From NCBI GenBank assembly GCA_006384855.1, contig VCJN01003259.1:186001-250000 (forward strand): DNA of 64,000 bases, written 5' to 3'. Below, one piece after another: positions 12,136 through 23,440 of the stretch (position 1 is its first letter; every line of letters starts with the position of its first letter). Origin of the DNA: Tetraselmis striata (Eukaryota > Chlorophyta > Chlorodendrophyceae > Chlorodendrales > Chlorodendraceae). The notes under the pieces were generated by a model that was given only the letters and a program-made list of their open reading frames with translations, searched no databases and was not told where the DNA came from. A program made the translations under genes and the position numbers.

Positions 12136-12400
12136 CGCGCGCGCGGGCGATAATGCGGGACAAATGGGTGCACGACGTCCATCAGTTGTTGCGGCCTTTT
12201 CACCCGGGCGGGGAATGACATATTTGGTCAGATTTTGGTCAACTTTGGATATTTTGCTTGGCGCAATACTGGAGGAAGCCAGTCGAAGCTTCAGCTTTGG
12301 TAAACTTATATCGGATGAGCTGTGGATCATCTTTGGAATTTTTTCTTCGCCTTATGCCATATTAGCCAGCCAGTCCAGGCTCCGGAGTGCAGGTATTTCT
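11330..12400 (+). repeat. Dispersed repeat family with internal (AC)n, two to three partial units
   Basis: Units share GGTCA(G)TTT..CAACTTTGGAT, TTGCTTGGCGCAATGCCGGAGCAAGC, CCATAGCAAGCCAGTCCAGGCT, an (AC)n tract, and a tail TAATGCGG..AATGGGTGCACGAC..GCGGCCTTTTCA. Units lie at about 11340-11690, 11925-12220 and 12220-12400 (no AC tract); a further piece is at 13005-13055 and an inverted one at 18480-18790. No coding is supported; apparent Thr-His ORFs are microsatellite artefacts. Confidence 0.7.
11476..11583. repeat. (AC)n microsatellite
   Basis: Nearly pure CA dinucleotide tract of about 105 bases, with a few TCACA interruptions in its first 35 bases, inside the dispersed repeat above. The matching tract in the next unit (12088-12131) is about 44 bases and runs into (CG)n, so the two copies differ greatly in length. 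Confidence 0.95.
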
Positions 12401-12773
12401 TTATTCTCTTATCGAACACGATCACAATCTTTACATATATATGCACAGTCACGTGTTACATGGTTGTACATTGCACTTGTTTGCAAATGGTGATGAGATG
12501 TATAAAATAGCATATTACATATGCATATAAATCAATTGATTGCAGGGCAAACCCATTGAAGTCGTGTTTCGGTACGAGGGTCAAAAAGTAAATGTGAAAG
12601 CGGTGCCACAACAAGGGGATACAAGTATATCTCCGAACCGTGACTTGTCATAGCACTCCGATGTTGCATTCAAATTATGTATTTTGGATGAATGATGGAT
12701 GTGCAAATCACGTTCTTCCCAAAATGTGTCTGCTATGTCAATAAAGATAATTATGGACATAATGGAGGACCAT

Positions 12774-13005
12774 TACGGTACGCAAAATGAATTGAGTTTT
12801 ATTACTTTGTGTCAGAAATACACATGCCTTTTATATGTTCCAAGCCGTCGAATTTATTCTCATTTGCCTTTTGTCGTATTCATTCATTTATTCTCATGAC
12901 GGTACGCAAAATGAATTGAGTTTCATTACATTGTGTCAGAAATACGTATGCCTTTATAATGTTCCAAGCCGCCGAATTTATCCTCATTTGCCTTTTGTCG
13001 TATTT
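12774..13005. repeat. Tandem duplication, unit about 122 bp
   Basis: The stretch beginning GGTACGCAAAATGAATTGAG at about 12777 recurs at about 12899 with a few substitutions; both contain TTCCAAGCCG.CGAATTTAT and TTTGCCTTTTGTCGTATT. The second unit runs straight into a piece of the (AC)n repeat family (TTTGGTCAGCTTTCGCTCAACTTTG). No coding potential is apparent. Confidence 0.8.
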
Positions 13006-13068
13006 GGTCAGCTTTCGCTCAACTTTGATTTTTGGTGCCTAGCGCAATGCCGGAGAAAAGGGCAATAC

Positions 13069-13086
13069 TAGAGCGTAAACGGTACA
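13069..13086. repeat. Shared 18-mer junction sequence (copy 1)
   Basis: TAGAGCGTAAACGGTACA occurs here and at 18818-18835, followed in both places by GACACGGCGC and, after a few bases, ATTGTCCC. The neighbouring (AC)n-family pieces are in opposite orientations at the two sites although this segment is in the same orientation, so it belongs to a separate repeat or marks a preferred junction. G-run 13230-13254 and C-run 13599-13620 follow; 13090-14100 holds no supported gene. Confidence 0.7.
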
Positions 13087-14107
13087 AGACACGGCGCTAA
13101 GAGATTGTCCCACTAAAATGGTACAATTTACGAGCTCGCGCGCGAAACCATGTACTATAGACATATATATTTTCAGCGCAAAGTATTGTATCCTCGCGTC
13201 GCCGCCAACATCCGTTATCCTGGCCACTCGAGTGGGGGGGGGGGGGGGGGGGGGAGTACTACTACCTCTCCAGCACCGCCAAGGCTGCCCAGAAACCAAG
13301 CCGGGCCGTGGCCAACAGCTATTCATAGGAAAGGATCCCACGCGATACATGCATGCTGGGTCTTAACTTTCACAAAATGGCGGAGACTCCCGGGTCCGTG
13401 ATAGGACTAGACTCCGCCTACCTTCGGCGCAGGTCTTCACGACTGGTAAGTAAGCATGCTGCCGCCTCTAACGTCCCCGGCGCGTCCATGTGCCTTTCAT
13501 GCCATGCCTTCCTACTATCGAGAGTTGCAGTTCACGCCATTACCTACTTCCATGCAGGCTGGGGTAGGCCCCATCCCCCTGGAGGTGCCTAGCACAGCCC
13601 CCCCCCCCCCCCCCCCCCCCGGCACGCGGCCACCCTCTCCAGAGTTCGCCAGCCGGCCCGCCCGACCCTCTCGGCCAAGGGCTGCGTCTGCTCGACCTGC
13701 TCCCACCCGACACTCTCGTCATGTGGCGGCGCTGGCCAATGGACCTAGCTAGGCCGATACGCAGTCAGTGGCGGGTCAGGGTCAGGGTCCGCCAGCGGCA
13801 AATAGGTTGCCGAGCTTGGCTGTAGCTGGCGATGGAGCCGGGAGCTGGCCTAAGGGTGGCGAGAGCCACGCTGGCGAGAGCGGCGGGCAGGTAGCCGGCC
13901 CGTCGGCAGTCACACCCTCTGGACATGCGCCCGCACTATGCGGGGGGTGAGGGCGTGCCGGATGCCACAGGCTCGGAGGCTAAAGGCGCGACCTCCATGC
14001 ACACGGTAAGACCTGTCGAATACGCGGAATCCGCGGGATGGAGGGGAGAGGGGGGGGAATGGTTGTCCATAAATTAACACTCTTCCATTCCTCTGCCCCA
14101 CCACAGG

Positions 14108-14395
14108 TTCCAACACATGACAACGCAGGACCCATTACTTCTAGGGCCGCGCGAAGTTTATATACGCCCGTGGCAGTGCGGCCCCCCTCCCCAACCATCC
14201 CGCGCGTGGTGACTGGGTAGTATGGACTGCGTTTTGTCCTCCTTCGAAACGGATTTGCAAGAAGCAAACGCAAATTAATATCGTTGTGTCAACCTTGTGC
14301 GACACGTGCCAACACCCGACCAGGCAGGCTCCAGTACCTCTACGGCCGCAACATGTGGATTTACGAATGTGGCAGTACGCCCCCCCCCCTCCGCT
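14108..14395 (+). repeat. Diverged tandem pair of exon-like modules
   Basis: 14106-14195 and 14308-14395 encode similar Pro/Ser/Thr-rich peptides in the same frame type (PTHDNAGPITSRAARS... and PTPDQAGSSTSTAATC..., both ending VAVRPP). Each ends in a C-rich run. The peptide similarity with frame conserved suggests duplicated exons rather than random repeats. They lie just upstream of the 14562 gene and resemble its PSQQHPDGQAG segment, so they could be its 5' exons. Confidence 0.35.
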
Positions 14396-14561
14396 ATACA
14401 TGTTTTGTCTCCTGTTTCGTCTCGGCTAGAGGGGTAATTGCCTCTTGTCTCGGCCGGCGAATTCCTATGTTCCGCCAACCTCTCGCATTATCTATGGGTC
14501 TCCAATTGCATGCATTGTTGCGTACTAAAGACCATCCTTCCCCCTTTTACCAGAAACCATT

Positions 14562-15639
14562 ACACCCCTTCGTGGGCAGTCGAGGACAGTGTCGAGCCCT
14601 CTCAACAACATCCGGATGGTCAAGCAGGGGCAACCGGACCTGACCCTAAGGAACGCTCGCCTGAGCCGTGTGGCTCGCCATCGACTGTGACCAACTCTTC
14701 TGCACGCAGTCCTTATGTTTCTCAAGACTCTATGCACGACGCCAGACACCCCGAATATCACGGCACTTCGGACGGGGGGGTTACGGAACAAGATGAGCCG
14801 GCTCCGCCATCGGCAGCCGCGTCCCCGCCTATCGAAATTCTCGAGTCACCCACGCCTGAGGTACTGCCTTGCTTTGGCCCTCATGTAGCCGTGCGCCTTA
14901 ATCTTCTTTTATTTCTCGGTTGCAAGTACTTACTCGGCCCCGTTGTGTTGTCAGCCTGCCAGACCACCCCTGGAAGTGGATTCCAATATACACCGCGGCT
15001 GGGACGCCAATTACGAGAACTTCGACGAGTGGTTCTCGGTATGGGCCGAGCCTCAGTTGTTTTACGGCGAGGAATACGGCCACTTGCACAGGGTGATGCG
15101 CGAGTGGCTCCAAGAATGGGAGCTCGAAAAAATTGACATCGAGTATCCGTACGTGTTCCTGGAGGGGTTCCTGCGCATATGCCCGCCGCCGCCGGGCGTG
15201 GAGTTTCGTTTTTGTCGTGCGAGCATGGACTACACAGGGGGGGAGATTTGTGGAATTTGTGGCTAGGCATGGTTCGTCATGTGGCCGCCGAGACCCGGCT
15301 CCCGACGGTGTGCTTGTTTTTTGATTCCACAGAATCTATCCCTGGGGTTCAAGGTCCTGGGCTCGGCCACAACCGTGGCGGTTTCCCAAGTCCACTGAAA
15401 CGGGCGGCCACTTCGCCATTGTGGTATGGACAACTCGTGACGGACGTTCAGGTGCGCCTATTTTCCTATATGACAGCTACTATCATGTCCCGCCACATGG
15501 TGTACATGCCGACCAACGACAATACGTTGGTCGTGAGAATGCCTTGTCGGAGATTCTGCGCACCACAGACATGGCACATATGCCTCATGTCCTTCGTGGT
15601 TGTGCCAGCCAGCATGATGGTGAATATCCAAACTCGTGA
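14562..15639 (+). CDS. Multi-exon gene candidate with Ulp1-protease-like stretch
   Basis: Proposed exons: up to 14860 (ending ILESPTPE), intron 14861-14954 (GTACTG...TGTCAG, phase 0), exon from 14955 (PLEVDSNIHRGWDANYENF). An intron GTACGT (about 15149)-ACACAG (15236) would bring in GGDLWNLWLGMVRHVAAETRLPT; a 25-nt GT-AG segment (15308-15332) and one of about 37 nt then lead to STETGGHFAIVVW, IFLYDSYYHV and the stop at 15637-15639. Histidine followed by hydrophobics and a LYDS motif resemble the His and Asp sites of Ulp1 (C48) peptidases. A possible Gln/Cys part (IQTRDACALLC, about 15623) lies in another frame. Ulp1-like domains are common in plant and algal DNA transposons, so this may be transposon-derived. 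The N-terminus is unknown. Confidence 0.4.
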
Positions 15640-16511
15640 TGCATGCGCATTGTTGTGCTGGGAGGCCGCGCGTTCGCTTTCGATGTATGCCGAGAGTTCT
15701 GGCGCGGCTGCGTTGCCCGGGTCTGCGATATGCCGCCGCCGTTTGTTGTCGAGTCCGCAGATGTGCGGCGATTCGCGTTGGTGTGGATGCCTTGGTTCAT
15801 GGTGACTGGCTTGGGCCTGAGCCCCTTCGAGGGCCCGCATAGGAGGGGGAAGAAAAGTTTCTGCGTTGCCTCATCGACGGCGTTCCGTGGGACCCCTTCC
15901 CGCCGGGTGTGGGCATGTCGTGGTGAGGCGCTGAGCAGATCTCCCGGAGACTGGACTTGGTGCGCACAAAGTTCACGGCTACTCGCGGTCCTTGGCGGTG
16001 GGCATATGTGGTCCCGAAACGGGACAACCCTCATGCCAATCAGATGCTTCAAAACGCCCCCCCCTCCCCCCAACAACGTCACGTGGACTAACATCACGTG
16101 GTCCCGAGACGTGGACGCCGTTTTTATGGTCGAGTGTGACGGCGTCGACGGAATCTCGCGCCACACAGGGCACAGTATCCGCATGTTCCGGGACTTATAG
16201 ATGGTGCCTCCGCGTGCGGCGCTCGCTCGTTGGACGCCCGCGCAACTCATGCATGCGCGACATGCTTGGGCAACGCCGACCCCAGACCCAACCACCCGGC
16301 AGGCCAAGTCCCTCATTTGCATGGGGCGGTGGTGGAGCACCACTGGCAGCCCGTCTTGCCTCCATTGCAACCACCCGGACCATCGTCGCCTCCTCAAGTG
16401 GAACATGTGTGTACAGTAGTTTGTTCATGTCGTTATGTGTGCCGGAATAAACATCACAATAGCCCTTTAAAAACAAATTTGGTCTGCTTAACTCGATTCG
16501 CATGTACTCAG

Positions 16512-17285
16512 CATGTGTCACGGAGCGGTCAAGGGCAGGATGAAGCCGGCGACATTCCAGAAGCCATATCAAGGGAACCCGAAGCGCCATCGGAGAATGC
16601 ACATGAACCCGCAGAGGTGGGTTGCCCTGCATCGACGTACTGAGCGAGGGCATTCGGGTTTACAATTTCACGGCTCTCGAATAAGCATTTTATTCATCAT
16701 GCGTTATACCCACAGCCCTCAAGCGAAGAAGCTGGCGCGAGCGACGCACCCGCTCGCGCCGTTGCTGCCGAGCCGCAACCGGCCTCGACAAGGGCGCCGC
16801 TTGTCGCAAAGGTGGGTTGGCCCCTCTACACCTTGTTGCTACTACGCACCTATTGCTTTACGGCTTGCTAATTGAGTCGCCATCGCACTTTGGCCCCCGC
16901 AGACCCCGAGCGTAGAAGCTGGCCCGAGCGAAGCACCCTCTCGCGCCGCTAGTGCCGAGTCGCAGCAGGCCTCGATAGATGGTCAGGCAGCGCACATGGT
17001 CGAGCGTGGTACGTGATCCAAGGCTTTCTTTGGCGAAATTCCCCGAAGCAAGAGCGGCTGCAGTATGCCACGAGGCGACTGAGGTACACCCTCCCCACCA
17101 CGAAAGTCGAGCAGCGCGAGTGTGTGGACATCGTTGCTGAAGTGCAATTCCCACTTGCCCGTGGCCTTGTTGAGAGTCGCACGCAAGCATGCCGGGCACG
17201 ATACATGCTGCCGGCACTGGTAATGAAAAACACGGCAGTCTTGGGAACAACCCTATTGAATGCAAACCGGAAAGGCCGACAATGA
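16512..17285 (+). CDS. Multi-exon gene, C-terminal part, with tandem duplicated Pro/Ser/Glu-rich exons
   Basis: Four exons join in frame: 16512-16616, 16716-16811, 16903-17008 and 17053-17285 (TGA 17283-17285), 540 bases in all. The first three encode similar peptides (GQGQDEAGDIPEAIS..., PSSEEAGASDAPARA..., TPSVEAGPSEAPSRA...). Exons one and two are phase 0/0 and share the donor GTGGGTTG; acceptors are TACTCAG, CCCACAG and CCCGCAG. The last intron is only 44 nt (17009-17052). The last exon encodes a folded-looking basic stretch (ERLQYATRRLRYTLPTTK ... ESRTQACRARYMLPAL). An upstream exon may end at 16406 (GTGTGT donor, phase 0). It may belong with the Ulp1-like gene at 14562. No family was recognised. 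A G-run lies at 17309-17326. Confidence 0.5.
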
Positions 17286-17734
17286 CGGGAGGCGGCGGCG
17301 GCCCGTGGGGGGGGGGGGGGGGGGGGACCTTTGTCCATGCCGAGGCAAACAAGTACCGCCATTTAACCCGGAGTGAAGAGACTGCCGCCTTATTATTAGC
17401 GGCATTGTAGTCGGCATAGTCGGTGTGGCAGTGTTCGGCGGGAAGCCAGTGTCAGATCTCGCGTGGTTCTGACTGTGTCTTGGGCGGGGTGGTCCGCGGG
17501 GCCATATCCCATGTAAGGACTGACTTGTCCAGTTGTACGCTGCTTTTGCTGACCCTGGCTGCCTGTGACACCCACTTCAGACGTCACTGCGTCGGCCAAT
17601 GACGCTGGGGGGCGCACGTCAGCCCCCGTGAACGACGCTCCGAATAAAGGCGGAGCGTCAAACGTGGCTGCACCACGCGAGGGGGTGGGGCGCCCGACCA
17701 CAGACACGATGCGAACGCTTCAACTTGTTATGTA

Positions 17735-18140
17735 TTACCAGGTATTTGAATCGATGCACATTAATCAAGTGTTCAGCATCGTCACTGTCCTCATCATTGC
17801 GTGGAACTTTGTTGTAATATGACAAATAATAATGTTCATGAAGTTGTTTGAAAGTGTCTAATGTTGAGTCAAAAGTTATGTGTACGAAAAACAATAGAGT
17901 CCGACTATATGGTCACATATCGGGAATTTTAGTTGCCTCTGGCACGGCACCGAACGTTGTAACTCGTTCTCTTGTACCACAAATGTGAATCGATGCCCTT
18001 TACTCATGTGATCAGCATCGTCATTCTCCTCGCCGTTGCGTGACATGCTGCCGTATGAAAATGATGTGTACGTACGTATATGAAAGTTGATAATATCGAA
18101 TCAAAATTTATGTGTACGACAAGTTTGACTATGTGCATCC
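17735..18140. repeat. Diverged tandem repeat, period about 235 bp
   Basis: GAATCGATGC...CAGCATCGTCA.T.TCCTC at 17748 recurs at 17987, and TATGTGTACGA at 17877 recurs at about 18109. The two units are clearly related but many bases differ, and the region is AT-rich. No coding is supported from 17300 to 18480. Confidence 0.65.
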
Positions 18141-18479
18141 GCGTGTATACATGACTCTGATTATTTCATAACGCATAGCAGTTAGGTTTACATCATGCTT
18201 AAAGTCCATCATCATGGAGTACTCGATCTATATATGTGGTTGTGTGATCCGTGCAGGAGGACATGGCTCCCATCACAGTCGAGGAAATGAAATTTATCAG
18301 CTGACATATTGACTTGGGCTGAAAGGACTGGATTGCCTTGAGGCTGTGTCCCACACAGTCACCGGAAAATCCTAAAACATTGTACATCGTCCTCAGCTGT
18401 GCTCGCCCTTGGGAGAGGCACAAAGTCTGTTGTAGTATTAGCAGTTTTACCGTTTCAGCAGCCCGGTAAACACTATTGT

Positions 18480-18840
18480 ACATCTTATTCCCTGCCCGGG
18501 TCAAAAGGCCGCAACTCCTGGACGGCGTGCACTCAGTAGTCCCGCATCAATGCACGCGGTTTGCAGTGGTGTGTGTCTGTGTGTGTGTGTTGCCAGCACT
18601 CCGAAGCATGGAGTGGCCTGCGACTGGCTTAGGGCCAAGCATAAAAATCCAAACCTCACGAGAAGTTGACCAACGCTGACCAAAGTTGAAGCATGGACTG
18701 GCTTGCTCCGGCATTGCTCCTAGCAAGAAATCCAAACCTGACCAGAACTAGACGAAGTCGAGAACAGCTGAGGCGGCTTGGATTGGCATGCTCCGGCATT
18801 GGGGAATGGGACAAGATTAGAGCGTAAACGGTACATGACA
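18480..18840 (-). repeat. Inverted copy of the (AC)n dispersed repeat
   Basis: Reverse complement of the 11330-12400 family: CCCGGGTCAAAAGGCCGCAACTCC, TGCATTGATGCGGGAC, a short (GT)n at 18569-18590, GGCTTGCTCCGGCATTGC. It ends at TAGAGCGTAAACGGTACA (18818-18835), shared with 13069-13086. From 18840 to 20640 no gene is supported; the stretch holds only short frames, and 20140-20420 is AT-rich. Confidence 0.65.
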
Positions 18841-20658
18841 CGGCGCAAAGGAATTGTCCCTGTTTTTGGGTACAAAATCCGAGCGTTCAACCATGTGCGT
18901 TTTTAGGGTTTCGACCACTTCGCGTATACTTGCATAAAGTGCATGCACACGTGGTGGCGGAGGGCCGGGGCTGGGGCTCCTCGTCGTCGTTGCTTTAAGA
19001 AGTCTGCTGGCGCGGAGTGCGGGCAGTTGTCCGCCTCCCACGGACGTTTAAGACCTTCGGGTCCGGTTGAGGCGGGGGCAGCGGGGTCAGTATGGACCCT
19101 TTGCAGGCTGTAGACAACCTAGTCGCTGCACTGGAGCGTGCGAAGGCCTTCGTTGGCACGAATGAGGGGATGTTGGGTAGGGATGAGGTTGTCGCGCTCA
19201 CAATGAGCTACATATATAGCTCTTGTGCTTTGCCAGGGGCAACTAAAATTCCGGATAACTAACAATATATCGGTCTCAGAAGATACTACACGCGAGGGAG
19301 GCACATAAACAGAGACATACCGCTTCGCGAGGACCTCCGAAGACGAAAAGGAACTAAAAAGAGAGATAGGCAGACAGTTGCGCGTGACGCAAAGCTGCTC
19401 GAAACGACATGCCACATGACCGACAAATGCAACGCCCGACACGAGTGACTGAATACGCGGACCGGATCAAAGGACACAGAAAGCCGGTAATTGCATGCAT
19501 CACAAAACATAGTGGCGGCGGTAACGAACCTCATACATGTGGGCGGCGGTGCAGTTGGCGCGACATGATCGATGCCGGTCAGAACATGACATGCGGCAGT
19601 GGGAGGGATCGCTGCTGCACGCGCCCGACCGCGGAAGTCCATCACGCTCCACACAAGTCCCAAACCATCAACGGTGCCTGTGTTAACCAAGGAAAGACAA
19701 AACACAACAGGTGAACAGTGTGCTGCCTAACATGTCTTGCTATGGCTGAGTAAGCCGGCAGTGCTAGCGCTGATGGAGAGGGATAACAAGGGGACGAGAA
19801 ACATATCGTACAGGGGCGAACCACGCCCAACTACGGGGAACGTATCACCTCCACGACGAGCGCATAAGATTATTCGTCGAACAAAGTCTCAGGTGCCTAC
19901 TCCTGCTTCTACGGCGGTGATTAGCGATTAGCCGCTCCTCCGCCCGCTCAGGGACGCGCGCGAGTGCTGGGTGAGTGCGTGGTGGCAGAGAGCGGCTATC
20001 ATGTTTGATGATTTTTGTTGGGAACGGAATACAAATGGTCCTTCGGTGAGTTCAACCCGAACAACAAGTACTGAGACGCCAACGGTGCGCGTACGGTGCG
20101 ATTGCCTTGTTCCGATATGCCGTTCCCCTACCTCTTGGGTTGAATGGTAAAATATAACTCTTCGCGAAAAAATCCTATAACTGAAACGAAATATAATAAG
20201 CGTTGCCACGGAATTATCGCGGAAATCACAAATGTCCGTCTTCCGTCCGCTCTTGCTGCGTCTTCATTATCGATCCATTCTACGTTCGATATTCGCTCGT
20301 TTGATTTCACGGCACAGGTACGAGTACGTGTGTAATATATGTATAGACGAGCGTGTATTTTGTTGATATCCTTCGGATACATAGAAAAAAATGCGGTTTA
20401 TATGTTTTTTGGTAATACATGTGGCCCTCCATATACCACATGACCTCACACGGGATCGGCCGATTCCGTGTTTAATCCGGCCAGTAAGGATTGAAAGTGT
20501 GTTTTAGGTGCCATATGTCACTCAAAACAGAGGGAGGGGATTTGATACTGGCCAACGTTCTGATGCTAGTACTTTCCTCTGTGCTTTCCGGCTCCAAGTA
20601 ACCGCCGTACCGTACGCACCGCACAACCCTCACTAGCACTGCCGCCGCCGCCGGCACT

Positions 20659-21186
20659 ATGTTTATGTCGCCCGAGCGCAAATATACCTATCAGTCCACA
20701 ACTACGCCTACTTCACGTCGCCAGCCTTCGGCTTGGATAGCTGGCACCATGTCGGCATCAACCAGGCCCACCGTGAAGGTGGAGGTGAAGTGGGACGGCA
20801 GGGAGCTTTCCGTTAGGCCCGTGCTCTATCCCCTTGAGCAGGATTGGCTAGAGGCCCGTATCCTGCGCAACAGTCTAGAGTGTGCAGTGAACGACGTGGA
20901 CCTAGCCTATCCTTTGAGCTCGGTGAACACATTGCAGTGGTCTTCGTGGAGTATGAGTTGTTCAACTCGCCATCCATCCTCGAGCAAGAAGAGGCGGCGT
21001 GTGACTGGCGAGTCCGGTGGCAGCCGCATGCTCCAAGACAACCTGTGGGATGCGATGGAAGAGGTGCCCACTCGGCACTTCGAGTTCGCTATGTGGGCAC
21101 ACGCCATAAAGGGGAGGTGCAGCCATGGAACACTACTACTGTATAATCGTGTGCTTTGTGCTCCGAATGCTGCCCTCATGCCTTGA
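20659..21186 (+). CDS. Unknown protein gene, frame restored only by two 25-26 nt GT-AG segments
   Basis: ATG at 20659 opens a frame that reads coding-like (VKVEVKWDGRELSVRP, LYPLEQDWLEARILRNSL). The coding-like frame then changes to one encoding SFELGEHIAVVFVEYELFN and SILEQEEAA, and later back to RMLQDNLWDAMEEVPTRHF, FEFAMWAHAIKGRC, stop TGA at 21184-21186. Removing 20880-20905 (26 nt, GTGTGC...ACCTAG) and 20999-21023 (25 nt, GTGTGA...GGCAG) joins all three pieces in one frame. Alternatively the gene is decayed with two compensating frameshifts. No family was recognised. The next feature downstream is the hAT element. Confidence 0.4.
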   Translation: MFMSPERKYTYQSTTTPTSRRQPSAWIAGTMSASTRPTVKVEVKWDGRELSVRPVLYPLEQDWLEARILRNSLECAVNDVDLAYPLSSVNTLQWSSWSMSCSTRHPSSSKKRRRVTGESGGSRMLQDNLWDAMEEVPTRHFEFAMWAHAIKGRCSHGTLLLYNRVLCAPNAALMP

Positions 21187-21416
21187 TCTGCACACCTACG
21201 TGTGTGGCGGCTGCCCCCTACACAATATATGGACAATGGCAACACTTTTCCCCTGGACACTGATTTTGATATTACTTTACACAACATCAACCAGCTACAC
21301 ACTTATGGAGGGGGGGTATCTGAAACACAATTACAATTCTTACTGGCCTAATATATAAATACATATAATAGTATAGATAGTACAAGTACATGTACCGGTA
21401 CCAGCATCGTTCGTTC

Positions 21417-23440
21417 TAGGGCTGGGCAGACCCTGGGTAGGGTAGGCCCAAACCTGGCAGACCCGAGGGCAGACCTGGTCTGCGCGACTAGGTCGGTAAG
21501 AATCGCGACAGGCAGACCCACCCGGGTAGGGGTCAGCCTGAAGGTCTGCCCGGCGGACGCCTACCCGGATGACAGACCCGCCTAGCAGACCCTAGGCAGA
21601 TCGCCGCCCGGCCGTCGCGCAACCGACCCACCGCGCCGTCGCGAGCCTAAAACCGCCCCACGGGACCCTACCAGACTGCAACGCCACAGGCGCCCATATC
21701 TGTTACTGGCAGGCAAAAATGGCGGAGAATTGGGCCGCGTGGCCGGTATGATGGCGCACGGCGCAAACGGCGGCAGGAGTACTACACGCCGCCGCCGTCT
21801 ATACACAGCGCGGCTTCTCGCGACACAGTGCCCCACTGGCACTGCCTAGAGCCGTCGGCCAAGGACTGTTGCCCGCCAGCAGGTGCTTCCAGTTCCCCTT
21901 GCGCTTGCTTGCTGAGTAGCGCTTGCTGATCGTGGCGGGATAGGGCTCGAGCCGATGCGCACAATATGTGTAGTGCCGCGCTTGTGCTGTCGGGCGCCGC
22001 CGCCGCCGGCGCGCCGACGCCGCTGCCGTTTCCCCACCGCTGTTTTTGGGTGTCGTGAACAACGCTTGAACAGCGTCTATTCGCCGTGCCATGTTAACAC
22101 TACCGAGAGTTGCGCAAGCACGACTGCTGCCCAGTAGGTATGCCTTGCTTCCCACGCGCGTGCTGCCTCGCTGGCTTTATGGCGCGTGTTGATTGCATAG
22201 CCGCGATATGTCGAGTCGGTACCTGAGAACTCAACGCGCTTTTTTGTGCACGTGTTTCTCATAATTGAATTCTTAACCTCGTCATGCGTTATTTTATTGG
22301 TCGGCGCACCCCTTATCGAATGCTTTCCAGGTGGTGAAGAGTGAAGAACATGGCGCAATTTGTTACTGACAACATTTTTGGCGACGAAGTAGCCAATAAT
22401 AGTGGCGAGGACCAGGGCGTTGGCACAGCTGATGGTGAGCATAATGGTGATGAAGACTTGCAATCACTTTATGGAGAGGTCGAAGTAAGGGAAGAGGCTA
22501 CTATTGGCACTGCTGCAACGCCCATGGCACAAGCATTCCAGGCAGCAGAAGCCATGACTGTTGAGGGCTCACCCTGAGGACTTGATGGATTTGGACTGGG
22601 ATCAGCCCCAAGATGATGCGGAGCTGGATGGTGAGGACGGTGAAGAGGAGACTGCCAAGAAGCTCTTTAGCGAGAGGGTGATCAATGAGGTGCGCTCAGA
22701 GCTTACCGCTTTCCGCAATGAGCGCGTCGCAGATCGGAAGACGCGGCCGAACAAGTGGTGGAAGGAGTGTTTCAGGGGTTACCCGCGTCTCAGCCGTGCT
22801 GCTAGAGTCACCCTAGCCATTCCAGCTGCTCAGGTGGAGAACGAGAAGGTATTCTCTGCTGCTGGTTTGATCACTTGGCATCTTCGCACAAGAATGTCAT
22901 TGGAACGTTTGGGGGAAGTCGTTTTCCTGATGAAGAACACCAACCATGAGCAGATTTTCCGTGAGATCCTCAAGACGATGGGCGACAAGGCCATCGCAGA
23001 TGGAGACTGGACTCCAACCAGCGGTTTGCTTTCTGACGAGTCCATAATGGACATGGCCTACGCTCGCCTGGAGGATGACGATGCTGACGCTTCATCTGAT
23101 GATGAGGCATTCACACACATAGGCAATGACATGTCCTCCCTTGTTGATGATGGCTCTGCTGAGTTATAGTTGTAATCAATGCATGGATGTGTACGTAAAT
23201 ACATAGCATGTTTTGCGCATTAAATGCAAATTTCCCCAGTGTTAACATGAAGAAATATGATCAGGGTCTGCCTGAGGTCTGCCCTACCAGGTAGGGGTAT
23301 GCCAGGTAGGCCTACCAGGTCTGCCGGGGTTTGCCCGACCCGGGTCTGCCCTACCCAAGGTAGGCCTACCGGGTCGGGTAGGCCTACCCAGCAGGCCTAC
23401 TAGGGTCTGCCAGCTCGACCCCAAGGTCTGCCCAACCCTG
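21417..23440 (+). mobile_element. hAT-family DNA transposon, complete ends, internally deleted
   Basis: The element has near-perfect terminal inverted repeats (left TAGGGCTGGGCAGACCCTGGG; right, reversed, CAGGGTTGGGCAGACCTTGGG; 18 of 21 match) and an exact 8-bp target duplication GTTCGTTC at 21409-21416 and 23441-23448, the hallmark of hAT insertion. Subterminal regions (about 170 bp each side) are dense in GGTAGG/CAGACC motifs. It carries only the 3' end of a transposase gene (22350-23169), so it is a non-autonomous deletion derivative of about 2.0 kb. Confidence 0.9.
22350..23169 (+). pseudogene. hAT transposase C-terminal part (dimerisation domain)
   Basis: The frame from 22585 to the TAG at 23167-23169 encodes the conserved hAT C-terminal dimerisation domain: WWKECFRGYPRLSRAARVTL, AIPAAQVENEKVFSAAGL, RTRMSLERLGEVVFLMKN. 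An acidic tail follows. Upstream, 22350-22577 is an acidic open stretch (NIFGDEVANNSGEDQG...) in another frame; an intron with GTAAGG donor (about 22487) to CCTGAG|GAC, or a 19-nt GT-AG, would join them. The BED zinc finger and the DDE catalytic part are absent, so it cannot catalyse transposition. TGTAA lies about 2 bases after the stop. Confidence 0.85.

Noticed and set aside
11338-12493. Thr-His / Cys-Val repeat proteins
   Set aside because: Artefacts of (AC)n microsatellites; flanks are dispersed repeat, not coding.
15421-16200. In-frame TGA at 15637 as a selenocysteine codon, because the frame stays open to 16200
   Set aside because: Green algae do make selenoproteins, but no redox motif surrounds the TGA and no SECIS could be assessed; a normal stop or decay is simpler.
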